DNA from: Sphingomonas sp.
GTDB lineage: Bacteria; Pseudomonadota; Alphaproteobacteria; Sphingomonadales; Sphingomonadaceae
NCBI RefSeq assembly: GCF_017304615.1
Contig: NZ_JAFKLZ010000004.1
Span: 62,001-126,000 of the forward strand
DNA length: 64,000 nt
Direction: 5' to 3'
The notes under the pieces are model-generated. The model saw only the letters and a program-made list of their open reading frames with translations. It was not told the origin of the DNA and did no database searches. Every line of letters starts with the position of its first letter. Within the stretch, counting starts at the first letter, position 1. Positions 18,016 through 27,295 of this stretch are shown here, piece after piece. The translations under genes were made by a program, and so were the position numbers.

Positions 18016-18692
18016 ACCCCGCTGACCGCCGCGATCCCGGCAAGGTCGAGCGCGCTCGCGACGCGGGCGTGATCTTCGCCTGCCGACAGGCCGAGCACCG
18101 GATCGAACCCGACCCAGCCGATTCCGTCGACATACGCCTCCGCCCAGATATGCGGGCGCGACCCGCCATCGACCGCAAGATACCCCGACACGCAACGCGC
18201 TGGACGGGATAACCGCCGGGCGACGGTCACGAACGACCCGACCAGCACGTCGCTCGAATCGGCGTCGGCGCGCCGGTGCAGCGCGACGTTGGCGAGATGC
18301 AGCCGTTCGATCGGGTCGTTGACCGCTTCCCCCGCCTCGATCGCCAGCGCGGTCAGTTCGGGCACCGGGTCGTCGCCGGGGCGCAGGAACAATGCCGGCG
18401 GCAACGGTTCAGGATGCGCGGCGCTTAGGATGCCGCTCGACGGGCCGGTGAATACTTCCCCGGTAACGTGGAACTGGATGCCGTCGATCGGCCCCTCGGC
18501 ATAGACCATCGTCAGCACGTTGCCGTATCCATCGCGCCCCGTCCGCAACCGCGCGTCGCAGTCGGGGCCGATCCGCCAGCCCGACACCGTCTGGTCGTGA
18601 CTATCTTCCGGCGTGACGCGCAGCGACAGGGCAACGGACGAGCGGGCGAAGGGGAAATCGACGGTCAGCGTGTGGTCGATGACGATCCGCAT
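18012..18692 (-). CDS. Transglutaminase-like protein lacking the catalytic cysteine
   Basis: A 226-residue protein with an N-terminal beta domain typical of bacterial transglutaminase-like proteins and a C-terminal papain-like core. The His (PHIWAEAYV, His181) and Asp (GWVGFDPV, Asp197) of the triad are present. The usual GVCQD motif is replaced by DSSDV, with Ser147 at the Cys position when aligned without gaps to PARCVSGYL. It is also shorter than the usual 270-290 residues. The gene is last in the ATP-grasp/alpha-E operon (TGATG coupling at 18692), where a transglutaminase-like protease is the normal partner. It is probably inactive as a Cys enzyme, or uses Ser or Cys167 (inference). Confidence 0.82.
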   Translation of the reverse strand: MRIVIDHTLTVDFPFARSSVALSLRVTPEDSHDQTVSGWRIGPDCDARLRTGRDGYGNVLTMVYAEGPIDGIQFHVTGEVFTGPSSGILSAAHPEPLPPALFLRPGDDPVPELTALAIEAGEAVNDPIERLHLANVALHRRADADSSDVLVGSFVTVARRLSRPARCVSGYLAVDGGSRPHIWAEAYVDGIGWVGFDPVLGLSAGEDHARVASALDLAGIAAVSGV

Positions 18693-19627
18693 CAGGCGAA
18701 CTTGAACTGCCGACCGATCGCGAAGTGGAGTTGGGCATTCTCCTCGAGGAACGCCTCGAGATACTGGTGAAGCCCGCTGACGATGATATCGGCCGACCGG
18801 GTCTTGGCGATGCGCGTGTGCCGGGCGCGCGCCATGCGGTCCGCCTCGCCGTGGCGCCCGGTGCGCTTGGCGAGCTGCGACAGCAACTCGACCGTCTCCT
18901 CTGCCGACGCCGCCATGCTGCGCGGCAGTTCGTGGCGCGCGATCAACAGGTCGATGACGTTCGCCGGCTGCAACCCGTCATTGTAGAGCCAGCGATAGGC
19001 GGTGACGGCCGACACGGTCTGCAGGATCGTCGTCCACTGGTCGCGATCGACCACGCCGCCGACATTTTCCCCGTCGGGCAGCAGGATGTGGTACTTCACG
19101 TCGAGCAGACGCGCGGTGTTGTCCGCGCGCTCGACCGCTTGGCCGAGCCGGATGAACCACGTCGTCTGGTTGCGCAGCATCCGATGAATCGCGCCCTCGA
19201 ATCCGCGAGTCTCCGCCTTGACCGCCTCGATCAGGTTCATCGTTGCGGTCGCGCCACCAGGCGACGAACGGCCGTCGAACAGCAGCCAGGCGCGGTTTAT
19301 CCCCGTCCACGCCTCTCGCGTCAGCGCCGTGCGCACCGCGCGGGCGTTGGTCCGCGCCATGTCGAGACAACGGATGATCGAGCCGGGATGGCTGGTGTCG
19401 AGCGTCAGAAAGCGCGCGACCGATTGCTGGCCGATCGTGGCGCCACTGTCCTTGAACGCTTCCTCGGCGTCGATCACGGCGAGCGCGCTGCCCCAGGCGA
19501 TGTCCCCCGCCGGCCGCGGCGACAGCACGTCGAGCCGCACCGTCGCTTCCACCAGCCGCGCGATGAAATCGGCGCGCTCGACGTAACGGCCGAGCCAGTA
19601 AAGCGACGAGGCGGTCCGCGACAGCAT
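18692..19627 (-). CDS. Alpha-E domain protein (DUF403)
   Basis: A 311-residue all-helical protein opening with MLSRTASSLYWLGRYVERAD, the signature of the alpha-E family. It also contains FIRLGQAVERADNTARLLDV, an internal echo of that motif. The family is almost always fused to or encoded beside circularly permuted ATP-grasp enzymes and transglutaminase-like proteins, in systems proposed by comparative genomics to make and process peptide tags. Its biochemical role is not established. It is coupled by 1-bp TGATG overlaps to both neighbours. Confidence 0.92.
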   Translation of the reverse strand: MLSRTASSLYWLGRYVERADFIARLVEATVRLDVLSPRPAGDIAWGSALAVIDAEEAFKDSGATIGQQSVARFLTLDTSHPGSIIRCLDMARTNARAVRTALTREAWTGINRAWLLFDGRSSPGGATATMNLIEAVKAETRGFEGAIHRMLRNQTTWFIRLGQAVERADNTARLLDVKYHILLPDGENVGGVVDRDQWTTILQTVSAVTAYRWLYNDGLQPANVIDLLIARHELPRSMAASAEETVELLSQLAKRTGRHGEADRMARARHTRIAKTRSADIIVSGLHQYLEAFLEENAQLHFAIGRQFKFA

Positions 19628-21093
19628 CAGGCCGACACCTGCGACTGGCTCTGGCCCGGCCCGTTGTCCATCAGCACGAAGCTGTCCTTGGTCCCGCCGC
19701 CCTGCGAAGAATTGACCACCAGCGACCCTTCGCGCAGCGCGACGCGCGTCAGCCCCCCCGGCACGACCTGAATACCCTTCGATCCCGTCAGCACGAACGG
19801 CCGGAAATCGACGTGTCGGGGCGCGAGACCGGCTTCGACCAGCGTCGGCACGGTCGACAGCGCGAGCGTCGGCTGGGCGATGTAGCGCTGCGGCTCGGCG
19901 ACGAGCGCGGCACGGAAGTTCGCGATCTCGTCCTTCGACGCGGTCGGTCCGACCAGCATGCCGTAACCGCCCGACCCGTCGACCAGCTTCACCACCAGCT
20001 CGTCGAGATGATCGAGCGTGTATTTCAGCGCGTCCGGCTCGCGGCAGCGGAAGGTCTGCACGTTGGGCAGCTTCGCCTCGGCGCCCGTATAATAGCGCAC
20101 GATCTCCGGCATGTAGCTGTAGATCGCCTTGTCGTCGGCAATGCCGTTTCCGGGCGCGTTGATGATCGCCACGTTCCCGGCAGCATACGCCGCGATCAGC
20201 CCGCTCACGCCGATCGCCGAGTCCGGGCGGAACACCAGGGGATCGAGGAAATCGTCATCGATGCGCCGGTAGATGACGTCGACCTTCACCCGCCCCGCGA
20301 TCGTCCGCATCCACACGATGTCGTCATCGACCACCAGATCGGCCGCCTCGACCAGTTCGACGCCCATCGAATCGGCGAGGAAGCTATGTTCGTAATACGC
20401 CGAGTTGAAGTGGCCCGGCGTCAGCACGACGCACACCGGGTTGCTGCCCGTTCCCGGCGGCGCGACCGACTTCATCGTCTGGAGCAGCCGGTCCGGATAG
20501 GAATCCACCGCCGCCACGCGGAACTGACGGAACAGTTCCGGGCAGAGCCGCAGCATCGCCTCGCGATTTTCGAGCATGTAGCTGACGCCCGATGGCGTCC
20601 GCGCATTGTCTTCCAGCACGAAGAAATCGTCCGGCCCGGTACGCACCAGGTCGATCCCGCAAATGTGCGCCCAGATGCCGTGCGGCGGGCGCATCCCGGC
20701 AATCTCCGGGCGGAACTGGGGATTGCCGAAGATCAGGTCGTCGGGAAGGATACCCTCCTTCAGGATCCTTCGCTCGCCATAGATGTCGTCGAGGAACAGG
20801 TTGATCGCCTCGACCCGCTGGACCAGGCCCTCGCTCAGCCGCTCCCATTCGTCCTTCAGGAACACGCGCGGCACGATGTCGAACGGGATGATCCGCTCGC
20901 TCGCATCCTCGTCGCCATAGACCGCGAAGGTGATGCCCAGCTGGCGGAAGGTCGCTTCGGCGGATTGCTGGCGGCGGCGGAGTTCAGCGTCGTCGGTGGT
21001 GTCGAGCCATTCGCCGAGCGCGCCGAGCGCGGGGCGCGGCTGGCCTGACCCGGCGGTCCCCATGATCTCGTCGAACGCCGGTCCTACTGCCAT
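19627..21093 (-). CDS. Circularly permuted ATP-grasp protein (DUF404/DUF407), putative peptide ligase
   Basis: A 488-residue protein with the landmarks of the circularly permuted type 2 ATP-grasp family: FLDDIYGERRILKEGILPDDL near residue 110, GIDLVRTGPDDFFVLEDNARTPSG (ATP/Mg-binding Glu and Asn), VLTPGHFNSAYYEHSFLADSMGVELVE, KLVDGSGGYGMLVGP, and the closing VNSSQGGGTKDSFVL. Family members are predicted ATP-dependent carboxylate-amine ligases; the substrate is unknown. It is first gene of a three-gene operon with alpha-E and the transglutaminase-like protein. Confidence 0.93.
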   Translation of the reverse strand: MAVGPAFDEIMGTAGSGQPRPALGALGEWLDTTDDAELRRRQQSAEATFRQLGITFAVYGDEDASERIIPFDIVPRVFLKDEWERLSEGLVQRVEAINLFLDDIYGERRILKEGILPDDLIFGNPQFRPEIAGMRPPHGIWAHICGIDLVRTGPDDFFVLEDNARTPSGVSYMLENREAMLRLCPELFRQFRVAAVDSYPDRLLQTMKSVAPPGTGSNPVCVVLTPGHFNSAYYEHSFLADSMGVELVEAADLVVDDDIVWMRTIAGRVKVDVIYRRIDDDFLDPLVFRPDSAIGVSGLIAAYAAGNVAIINAPGNGIADDKAIYSYMPEIVRYYTGAEAKLPNVQTFRCREPDALKYTLDHLDELVVKLVDGSGGYGMLVGPTASKDEIANFRAALVAEPQRYIAQPTLALSTVPTLVEAGLAPRHVDFRPFVLTGSKGIQVVPGGLTRVALREGSLVVNSSQGGGTKDSFVLMDNGPGQSQSQVSA

Positions 21094-21177
21094 TCATCCC
21101 CCGAACACGCCGCACGTCGCGACAACGCCATGCTGCTATGGATTGTTGCGCCGCACAAGGGGGTGTTGCGCGGGACG

Positions 21178-21999
21178 TTACTGCGCGATCGCGCTTTCCT
21201 TCCGCCACTGCTTGTCGAACGCAGCGCGCGCCTCGGCGACCAGTGCCGGCAACAGCGTCGGTTGCAGGAACTGATCGCCCTTCAGCGTCGTCACGTCCGC
21301 CTGTTCGGGATGCGCGGGCAGCACGACGTCGGCCCTGAGTTTCGCCATCCGGTCGAACGTCGCGCGATAATCGGCGACGATGCCGGGATATTGCTTGTTG
21401 CCCATCAGCTTGTTGCCGGCGACCGTCATGCTGCACGGGAACACGACGGTCTTCACCCCTGCCTTGACTCGCACTGGCAGCACCCAGGTCGTGCATCCCG
21501 CCGTGTGTCCGGGCGTCGCCAGCGCGGTCATCGTCACGCCGCCCAGCGTCACCTTGTCGCCATCCACCAGCACGCGATCCACCTTCACCGGCGCGAAAGT
21601 CCCGACATAATTCTGGTCGCCGAAATGCTTGCCGTTCTCGAGCGCCCAGACATCGCCCTTCATCGCCATCATGGCAGCGCCCGTGTCGCGTTTCAGGTGC
21701 GCCAGGCCCCCGGCATGGTCGAAATGGGCATGGCTGTTGAGCAGGATTTTCACGTCGCTGAGCTTGATCCCCAACGACTTGATATTCGCCTCGATCGCCG
21801 GGACGTTCGCCTCCATCGTCCCGTCGAGCAGGATTGCGCCCTTGGGCGTCGTGATCAGATACGCGGCGAGCCCCTCGCTCCCGACATAATAGATGTTGCC
21901 GATGATGTGGAACGGCTTGATCGGCCGCGTCCATTCAGTCGGGTCGCTCGCGCCAATTGCGAGCAGGGCCGACAGCGCGACGATCATCCGGGCGATCAT
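21178..21999 (-). CDS. Subclass B3-like metallo-beta-lactamase fold hydrolase
   Basis: A 273-residue exported protein (signal peptide MIARMIVALSALLAIGAS). The two-zinc site of subclass B3 is complete: SHAHFDHAGG, PGHTAGC and a distal His in LPAHPEQAD. Length, the TEWTRPIKPFHIIGNIYYVG start and the GTMEANVP loop fit B3 beta-lactamases of the environmental, chromosomally encoded type rather than glyoxalase II or lactonases. Beta-lactam hydrolysis is likely but not certain. It overlaps the upstream dsbD by ATGA, so thiol-disulfide export and this enzyme are co-expressed. No mobile element is near, which supports an intrinsic gene. Confidence 0.85.
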   Translation of the reverse strand: MIARMIVALSALLAIGASDPTEWTRPIKPFHIIGNIYYVGSEGLAAYLITTPKGAILLDGTMEANVPAIEANIKSLGIKLSDVKILLNSHAHFDHAGGLAHLKRDTGAAMMAMKGDVWALENGKHFGDQNYVGTFAPVKVDRVLVDGDKVTLGGVTMTALATPGHTAGCTTWVLPVRVKAGVKTVVFPCSMTVAGNKLMGNKQYPGIVADYRATFDRMAKLRADVVLPAHPEQADVTTLKGDQFLQPTLLPALVAEARAAFDKQWRKESAIAQ

Positions 22000-24023
22000 A
22001 ATTCCTCCAGCATCAACGGGGTCAGCACTTGTGGCAAAACAGTGGGGGCGGCGTCACCTGGGGAATAGTACAGGTACAACGGCACACCGGCGCGGTTGTG
22101 CGATTCGATGAAGCGGCCGAGCACCGGATCCCCGTTTGTCCAGTCGCCAACCAGCACGGCGATATTCTTGGCGCGAAACGCCGCCTGCACGCGATCGGTG
22201 TCGATCGCCACGCGCTCGTTGACCTTGCACGCGACGCACCAGTCGGCGGTGAAATAGACGAACACCGGGCGGCCTTGCGCACGGAGAGCGGCGAGTTTGG
22301 CTTCGCTGAAGGCATTGGCCTCGGCCGTAGAGGTGGCGGCCTGCGCAGGCCTATGCTGGATCAGCCACACGCCGGACACGGCGATCGCAAGCAGGATCAC
22401 GACCGCCGGGACGCCGAAGCCCCGCCCGCGCGCCTGACGCCGACCCGCCGCCCATAGCACGATCGCGAACCCCAACGCGACGAGCAGCGACAGGCCCATC
22501 GCGTCGACCCCCGCCTCCTTGCCCAGCACCCAGGCCAGCGCCACCGCGGTCAACCACATCGGGATCGACAGGATGCGGCGCAGATTCTCCATCCACGCGC
22601 CGGGCCGGGGCAACCGCTTGCGCAGCGCCGGGATGTAGCCGAGCAGCAGGAACGGCAGCGCCAGCCCCAGGCCCAACCCGCCGAACACCGCCAGTGCCGC
22701 CGGCCAGGGCAGCACCAGGGCCGCGCCCAGCGCCACGCCCATGAATGGCCCCGCACACGGCGTCGCGACGAATGCCGCCAGCGCGCCGGTCGCGAACGCG
22801 CCGCTCGCCCCGCCCGCGCTACCGGCGAAACGCGGCACCGGCAGTTCGAACGCGCCCGCGAGATTGAGCGCGATCCCCACCGTCAACAGGAGCAGCAGGA
22901 TGACGACGCGCGGATCTTGCAACTGAAATGCCCAGCCGACCGCGCTGCCGCCCGCGCGCAACGCCAGGATCGTCGCGCCGAGCGCCAGGCACGTCGCCAC
23001 AGCCCCACCGGTATAGGCCAGCGCTTCATGCCGCGCGCCGCGCTCGTCGCCGCCGGCGCGGGCGAGGCTGAGCGCCTTGAGGCTCAGGATCGGGAACACG
23101 CACGGCATGACGTTCAGGATCAGCCCGCCGAGGACCGCCCCGGCAAAGGCGAACAGCACCGCGCTCCAATCGCTTCCCGATGCCGTCCCGGCGGCCACTG
23201 TCCCCGGCGACGCCGTCACCGCCAGCGCGCGGCCGTCGACGCTCAGCACGCCGACGATCGTCCCACCGCCCTTGCCCCCGGTCATAATGATCAACCGGTC
23301 GCCGTCGCGGCGCACGACCTGCGGCGCCGCATAGTCGATCACGTTCCGCGACACCGGGTAGAAATAGGCCCCATCGCCCTTCGCGCTCGCCGGATAGGGC
23401 ACAGCGATCCGCATCTGCCCGTTCGCCGCCTGATAGGTCGCCGGAGAGCCAATCGGTTTCGGCAGTGCCTGCCGCCACGCGTCGAACGTCGCGCGCTGCG
23501 CGGGATCGATCGCGCCGTCACCAACCGTCAGCGTGATTGCGAAATCGCCCTGTTCGGGCACGCACAGCTGCGTCGTGCAGACCAGATACGCCATGTGCAG
23601 CTTGATCGGCAGCGGCGTGCCGACCGCCAGTCCCGCCGGCACCTTCAGCCGGGCGATCGGCGCATAGGGCTGTTCGAACACATAGTTCATCAGATTGGCG
23701 ATCAGCAGCCGCTGCGGCGCGGGATACGCCACTTCGCCGACCGTCACGCCCGTCGGCAGCGTCCAGTCGAGCTTCGCCGGAAAACCGGCGTCGCCGGGGT
23801 TCTGCCAATAGCCGTGCCATCCGGGCTGCGGCGTCGTGTCGAGCGCGATCGCAACGTCGCTGCCCGCTTTGGGCGAATCGCTTTCCGCGATCAGGCTGAT
23901 ACGCAAATGCGGCCCCGGCTGGCTCGACGCGTCCTGCGCCCGCGCCGGCCCCGCCAACGCCGCGAACGCCGCGAACGCCAGCAATATCGTCACAATCATG
24001 AAACCGAACGCGCGCATCGCCAT
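21996..24023 (-). CDS. dsbD: Thiol:disulfide interchange protein DsbD (DsbD/ScsB-like)
   Basis: A 675-residue inner-membrane protein with a signal peptide. A periplasmic N-terminal domain of about 270 residues includes the Cys pair region CTTQLCVPEQ. A multi-helix electron-transfer core has the two essential Cys in NVMPCVFPILSLKAL and VATPCAGPFMGVAL. The C-terminal thioredoxin-like domain has the active site ADWCVACKVNE near residue 595. It passes reducing power from cytoplasmic thioredoxin to periplasmic substrates such as DsbC, cytochrome c maturation or methionine sulfoxide repair systems. The start at 24023 (MRAFGF two codons later is possible) lies 66 bp from the divergent phoK gene. Confidence 0.92.
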   Translation of the reverse strand: MAMRAFGFMIVTILLAFAAFAALAGPARAQDASSQPGPHLRISLIAESDSPKAGSDVAIALDTTPQPGWHGYWQNPGDAGFPAKLDWTLPTGVTVGEVAYPAPQRLLIANLMNYVFEQPYAPIARLKVPAGLAVGTPLPIKLHMAYLVCTTQLCVPEQGDFAITLTVGDGAIDPAQRATFDAWRQALPKPIGSPATYQAANGQMRIAVPYPASAKGDGAYFYPVSRNVIDYAAPQVVRRDGDRLIIMTGGKGGGTIVGVLSVDGRALAVTASPGTVAAGTASGSDWSAVLFAFAGAVLGGLILNVMPCVFPILSLKALSLARAGGDERGARHEALAYTGGAVATCLALGATILALRAGGSAVGWAFQLQDPRVVILLLLLTVGIALNLAGAFELPVPRFAGSAGGASGAFATGALAAFVATPCAGPFMGVALGAALVLPWPAALAVFGGLGLGLALPFLLLGYIPALRKRLPRPGAWMENLRRILSIPMWLTAVALAWVLGKEAGVDAMGLSLLVALGFAIVLWAAGRRQARGRGFGVPAVVILLAIAVSGVWLIQHRPAQAATSTAEANAFSEAKLAALRAQGRPVFVYFTADWCVACKVNERVAIDTDRVQAAFRAKNIAVLVGDWTNGDPVLGRFIESHNRAGVPLYLYYSPGDAAPTVLPQVLTPLMLEEL

Positions 24024-24089
24024 GCCTTGTCACCCAACCCCCGACAGCGCCATAGCGGCGCAGGTCTCCCGCGCCTACGGAGTTGATCG

Positions 24090-25739
24090 ATGCGCCTTGC
24101 CAGACTGTTGCCCGCCGCGCTCCTCCTTCTCGCCAGCCCCGGCACGGCGCAGGACACGCCCGCACCGCCCACCCCTCCGGCCTGGCCGACGCCCAAGCTG
24201 ATCGTCGTGATTTCGGTGGACCAGTTTTCCGCCGATCTGTTCGCGGAATATCGCAATCGCTTCACCGGGGGGTTCAAACGACTGCTCGACGGCGCGGTGT
24301 TCCCGGCGGGCTATCAAAGCCACGCCGCAACCGAGACGTGCCCCGGCCACTCCACGATCATGACCGGCGATCGCCCCGCGCGCACCGGTATCATCGCCAA
24401 CGACTGGTACGACCAGAACGGTCCGCGCCCGGGCATGATCTATTGCTCCGAGGACGAGCGCGTCCCCGGCTCCAGCTTCAGCAACTACACCGCCTCCGAC
24501 ATCAAGCTGCGCGTGCCGACGCTCGGCGAGCGGATGAAGAACGCCGATCCGCGCGTCCGCACTGTGTCGGTCGCGGGCAAGGACCGCGCCGCGATCATGA
24601 TGGGCGGGCACAAGATCGACCAGCTCTGGTTCTGGCGCGACGGCAAGGGGTTCATCTCCTACGGCGACCGCGCCGTGCCCGCGTCGGTCAAGGCCGCCAA
24701 CGCCGCCGCCGAAGCGCAGATCGCCAAACCCGGCCCCGCCTTCGTCGAACCCGCCTGGTGCAAGCCGATCGACCGCGCGATCGTCGCGAACGGCAAGACC
24801 GTCGGCAACGGCCGCTTCGCCCGCCCTGCGAAGAACGAAGGGTTGTGGAAGGCCTCGCCGGCGTTCGACAGCGCGATCTTCGGCCTCGCGACGGCGATGG
24901 TGCAGGACATGAAGCTGGGCAAAGGCCCCGCGATCGACGTGCTGACCGTCGGCGCGTCGGCGACCGACTATGTCGGGCACGGCTTCGGCACCGAAGGGTC
25001 GGAGATGTGCATCCAGCTCGCCAATCTCGACCAGACGCTGGGCAAGTTCTTCGCAATGCTCGACAAGACCGGAGTCGATTATGTCGTCGCACTGACCGCC
25101 GACCATGGTGGCAACGACATCCCCGAACGCGAGCGCGAGCGCGGCATGCCGATGGCGGCACGGATGGACAGTTCGGTCAACATCCGGACGGTCGGCAAGG
25201 AGGTCGCCGCGACGCTGGGGCTGGAAGGCCCGTTGCTGTTCGGCGGGGTCAATGGCGACATCTGGATCAGCAACAAGCTGTCCCCAGGTGACAGGGATCG
25301 TGTGCGTGACGCGGCGGTGAAGCGCTACGCCGCCAATCCGCAGGTCGCCGCCGTCTACACCAAGGCGGAGATCGCCGCCGCACCGCTTCCCGCCGGGCCG
25401 CCCGAAACGTGGAGCCTGCTCCAGCGCGCGCGCGCGTCGTTCGACGCCGAGCGATCGGGCGACATTTCGATCTTCCTGAAGCCGCGCATCACCCCGATCG
25501 CGCCCGCGACGACGCCCGCCGGTACGATCGCGACGCACGGCAGCATCTGGGATTATGACCGCCGCGTGCCGATCCTGTTCTGGCGCAAGGGGATGGCGGG
25601 TTTCGAACAGCCGCTGTCGGTCGAAACGGTGGACATCATGCCAACGCTGGCGGCGTTGGTCGGCTTCACGCTTGCGGCGGGCGATGTCGACGGCCGCTGC
25701 CTCGATCTCGACGGCGGACAGGGGAGCACCTGTCCATGA
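24090..25739 (+). CDS. phoK: Alkaline phosphatase, PhoK/PafA type
   Basis: A 549-residue secreted phosphatase with a signal peptide ending SPGTAQ. The nucleophile Thr83 sits in TETCPGHSTIMTG, which has Thr instead of the PhoA Ser. Zn ligands are recognisable in ISVDQF, SATDYVGHGFG and LTADHGGNDIPER, with a late His in IATHGSIWD. It resembles the Sphingomonas PhoK alkaline phosphatase along its length, including the C-terminal VPILFWRKGM and DGRCLDL segments. The role is release of phosphate from monoesters in the periplasm or medium. A Pho-box was not convincingly visible in the 66-bp spacer. Confidence 0.93.
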   Translation: MRLARLLPAALLLLASPGTAQDTPAPPTPPAWPTPKLIVVISVDQFSADLFAEYRNRFTGGFKRLLDGAVFPAGYQSHAATETCPGHSTIMTGDRPARTGIIANDWYDQNGPRPGMIYCSEDERVPGSSFSNYTASDIKLRVPTLGERMKNADPRVRTVSVAGKDRAAIMMGGHKIDQLWFWRDGKGFISYGDRAVPASVKAANAAAEAQIAKPGPAFVEPAWCKPIDRAIVANGKTVGNGRFARPAKNEGLWKASPAFDSAIFGLATAMVQDMKLGKGPAIDVLTVGASATDYVGHGFGTEGSEMCIQLANLDQTLGKFFAMLDKTGVDYVVALTADHGGNDIPERERERGMPMAARMDSSVNIRTVGKEVAATLGLEGPLLFGGVNGDIWISNKLSPGDRDRVRDAAVKRYAANPQVAAVYTKAEIAAAPLPAGPPETWSLLQRARASFDAERSGDISIFLKPRITPIAPATTPAGTIATHGSIWDYDRRVPILFWRKGMAGFEQPLSVETVDIMPTLAALVGFTLAAGDVDGRCLDLDGGQGSTCP

Positions 25740-26089
25740 GATACCGGATGCGCCGCGTGATCATCTTCACGCACAATTTCGCGGCGATGCGCGACTTCTA
25801 CAGCGATATGTTCGGGTTGGACGTGGTCGAGGAGGATGACGGCTGGGCCGATCTGTCGGCGGGCGATTGCAATATCGCGATCCACGCCGCGGGTTCTGGC
25901 GTAAAGATCGGTCTCGACTTTGAGGGGCCGCACAAGATCGTGTTCCACGCCGACGACGTCCATGCCGCACGCGCCGACCTCATCTCACGCGGCGCGCGAA
26001 TGGGCCCAGTCAAAGTTTTCGGCGGCCTGCATTTGTGCGACGGCAGCGATCCTGACGAAAACCGCTTCCAGATCTCGAACCGCCCCTAA
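25736..26089 (+). CDS. VOC (glyoxalase/bleomycin resistance) superfamily protein
   Basis: A 117-residue single-module VOC protein with the beta-alpha-beta-beta-beta pattern. The opening segment is RRVIIFTHNFAAMRDFYSDM, with a typical FYxxxFGLDV start, and the second half ends CDGSDPDENRFQIS, with a Glu at the usual last metal-ligand position. The family covers glyoxalases, dioxygenases and resistance proteins; function cannot be assigned. It starts within the phoK stop (ATGA), so it is translationally coupled to the phosphatase. Its own stop overlaps the convergent beta-helix gene. Confidence 0.78.
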   Translation: MRYRMRRVIIFTHNFAAMRDFYSDMFGLDVVEEDDGWADLSAGDCNIAIHAAGSGVKIGLDFEGPHKIVFHADDVHAARADLISRGARMGPVKVFGGLHLCDGSDPDENRFQISNRP

Positions 26090-27027
26090 CGCTGTTCGTA
26101 AAGCCGGATGCCCGGCGCGAGCTTGTTTGCGCCGACCGTTAGCTGATCGCGCCCGACATTGGCGACGAACGCCGGGCTCTTGCCGAAATTCGGCGCGAGC
26201 GTCGCGACATTGTCGACCACCCTCAGCCCCGCCGACGAATAGGTCCGCACCTCCGCCGCGACGACGATGAAGGCGGTCCAATTCTCCTTGTTCGGCCCGT
26301 CGGCGAAGGTGTTGCGCGCGATCAGTCCGGTGCCGCCTTCCGACAGGTCGATCATGTAGTTGGTCTTGCGCCCCTGGCTGTCGTCGAAACTGTTGTCGGT
26401 GATCGACACATTGGGCACGCGCAGCTTGACGTAATGCCCGCCGGTGCCGCGTTCGAACCGGGATCGGGTGATCGTCACCGATCCCTTGTTGGCGAGGTAG
26501 ATCGAGTGCGAGCAATCCACCGTCTCGTCGCACTGGCCCAATCCGGCGAAGGTCGACCGCTCGATGACGATCTTCTGACCTGTCGGCTGCCCCCCCAGGA
26601 TACCTTCCTGGCTGTCTAGGAACATCGAGTTGCGCACCGTCAGGTCGCCCATCTCGGTCCGGATTCCCGCGCCGTTGCCGTCCGACACGCGAATGTTGCG
26701 GAACACGATGCCGTCGACCACCGATGACTGCCCGCGCAGGACGAACGCCGCCTTGCCCTCGCACGCCGTCCCATCGAAGATCGCGGTGCCGGGCTGGACC
26801 GCCTTGAACGTGATGTTCCCGCCCGCCTGCACCGTGCATTGCTTGTAGACGCCGGGCGCGATCAGGATCGTCGCGGTCCCCATCCGCACCGACTGCACCG
26901 CGTCGTCGAGATTGGCGAACCCCTGTCCGGTCTCGGCGATCGTGAACGACGCCGAGGGCGACTCCGCGGCGAGCCCGGCGGCGGGGGCCACGACCAGCGG
27001 CAGCAGGGCGAACAGGACACGGCGCAT
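26086..27027 (-). CDS. Secreted right-handed parallel beta-helix protein
   Basis: A 313-residue protein with a signal peptide (VAPAAGLAA). Successive short coils of parallel beta-helix type follow (VDGIVFRNIRVSDGNGAGI, LTVRNSMFLDS, IVIERSTFAGLG, VTITRSRFERG, VSITDNSF, LIARNTFADG). The N-terminal FANLDDAVQSVRMGTATILI matches pectate-lyase-like leader segments. Two Cys pairs may be disulfide bonded. Such proteins bind or cleave polysaccharides, but no catalytic Asp/Arg set of a known lyase could be assigned. The 268-bp spacer to the next gene (27028-27295) holds nothing recognisable. Confidence 0.75.
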   Translation of the reverse strand: MRRVLFALLPLVVAPAAGLAAESPSASFTIAETGQGFANLDDAVQSVRMGTATILIAPGVYKQCTVQAGGNITFKAVQPGTAIFDGTACEGKAAFVLRGQSSVVDGIVFRNIRVSDGNGAGIRTEMGDLTVRNSMFLDSQEGILGGQPTGQKIVIERSTFAGLGQCDETVDCSHSIYLANKGSVTITRSRFERGTGGHYVKLRVPNVSITDNSFDDSQGRKTNYMIDLSEGGTGLIARNTFADGPNKENWTAFIVVAAEVRTYSSAGLRVVDNVATLAPNFGKSPAFVANVGRDQLTVGANKLAPGIRLYEQR

Positions 27028-27295
27028 GAACTAGCTCCTTTATCCTAGCCGTTGCTCGGCCGGCCCGCGAAAGAAACTGGTATAGAGGGTTAACGGTCGC
27101 CCCCGTCGTGATTTGACGCGCTGGGTTCTGAATGCCGACGCCGCTCGCCCCATTGCGAGACGCGCGAGTCGCTGCATCGAGGGTCACGAGAGCCACGGGA
27201 CACGCCCGGAAAAACACGCCGAGCCGTTCGATCGTGCCTCCCAAGGCGTCAGCGACCGGCTGAGCGGTTCAGAGGATTTCCAAACTGGCCAGCGA

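Noticed and set aside
21178-21999. Acquired resistance gene
   Set aside because: No insertion sequence, integron or composition shift is near, and it is coupled to dsbD; an intrinsic chromosomal enzyme is more likely.
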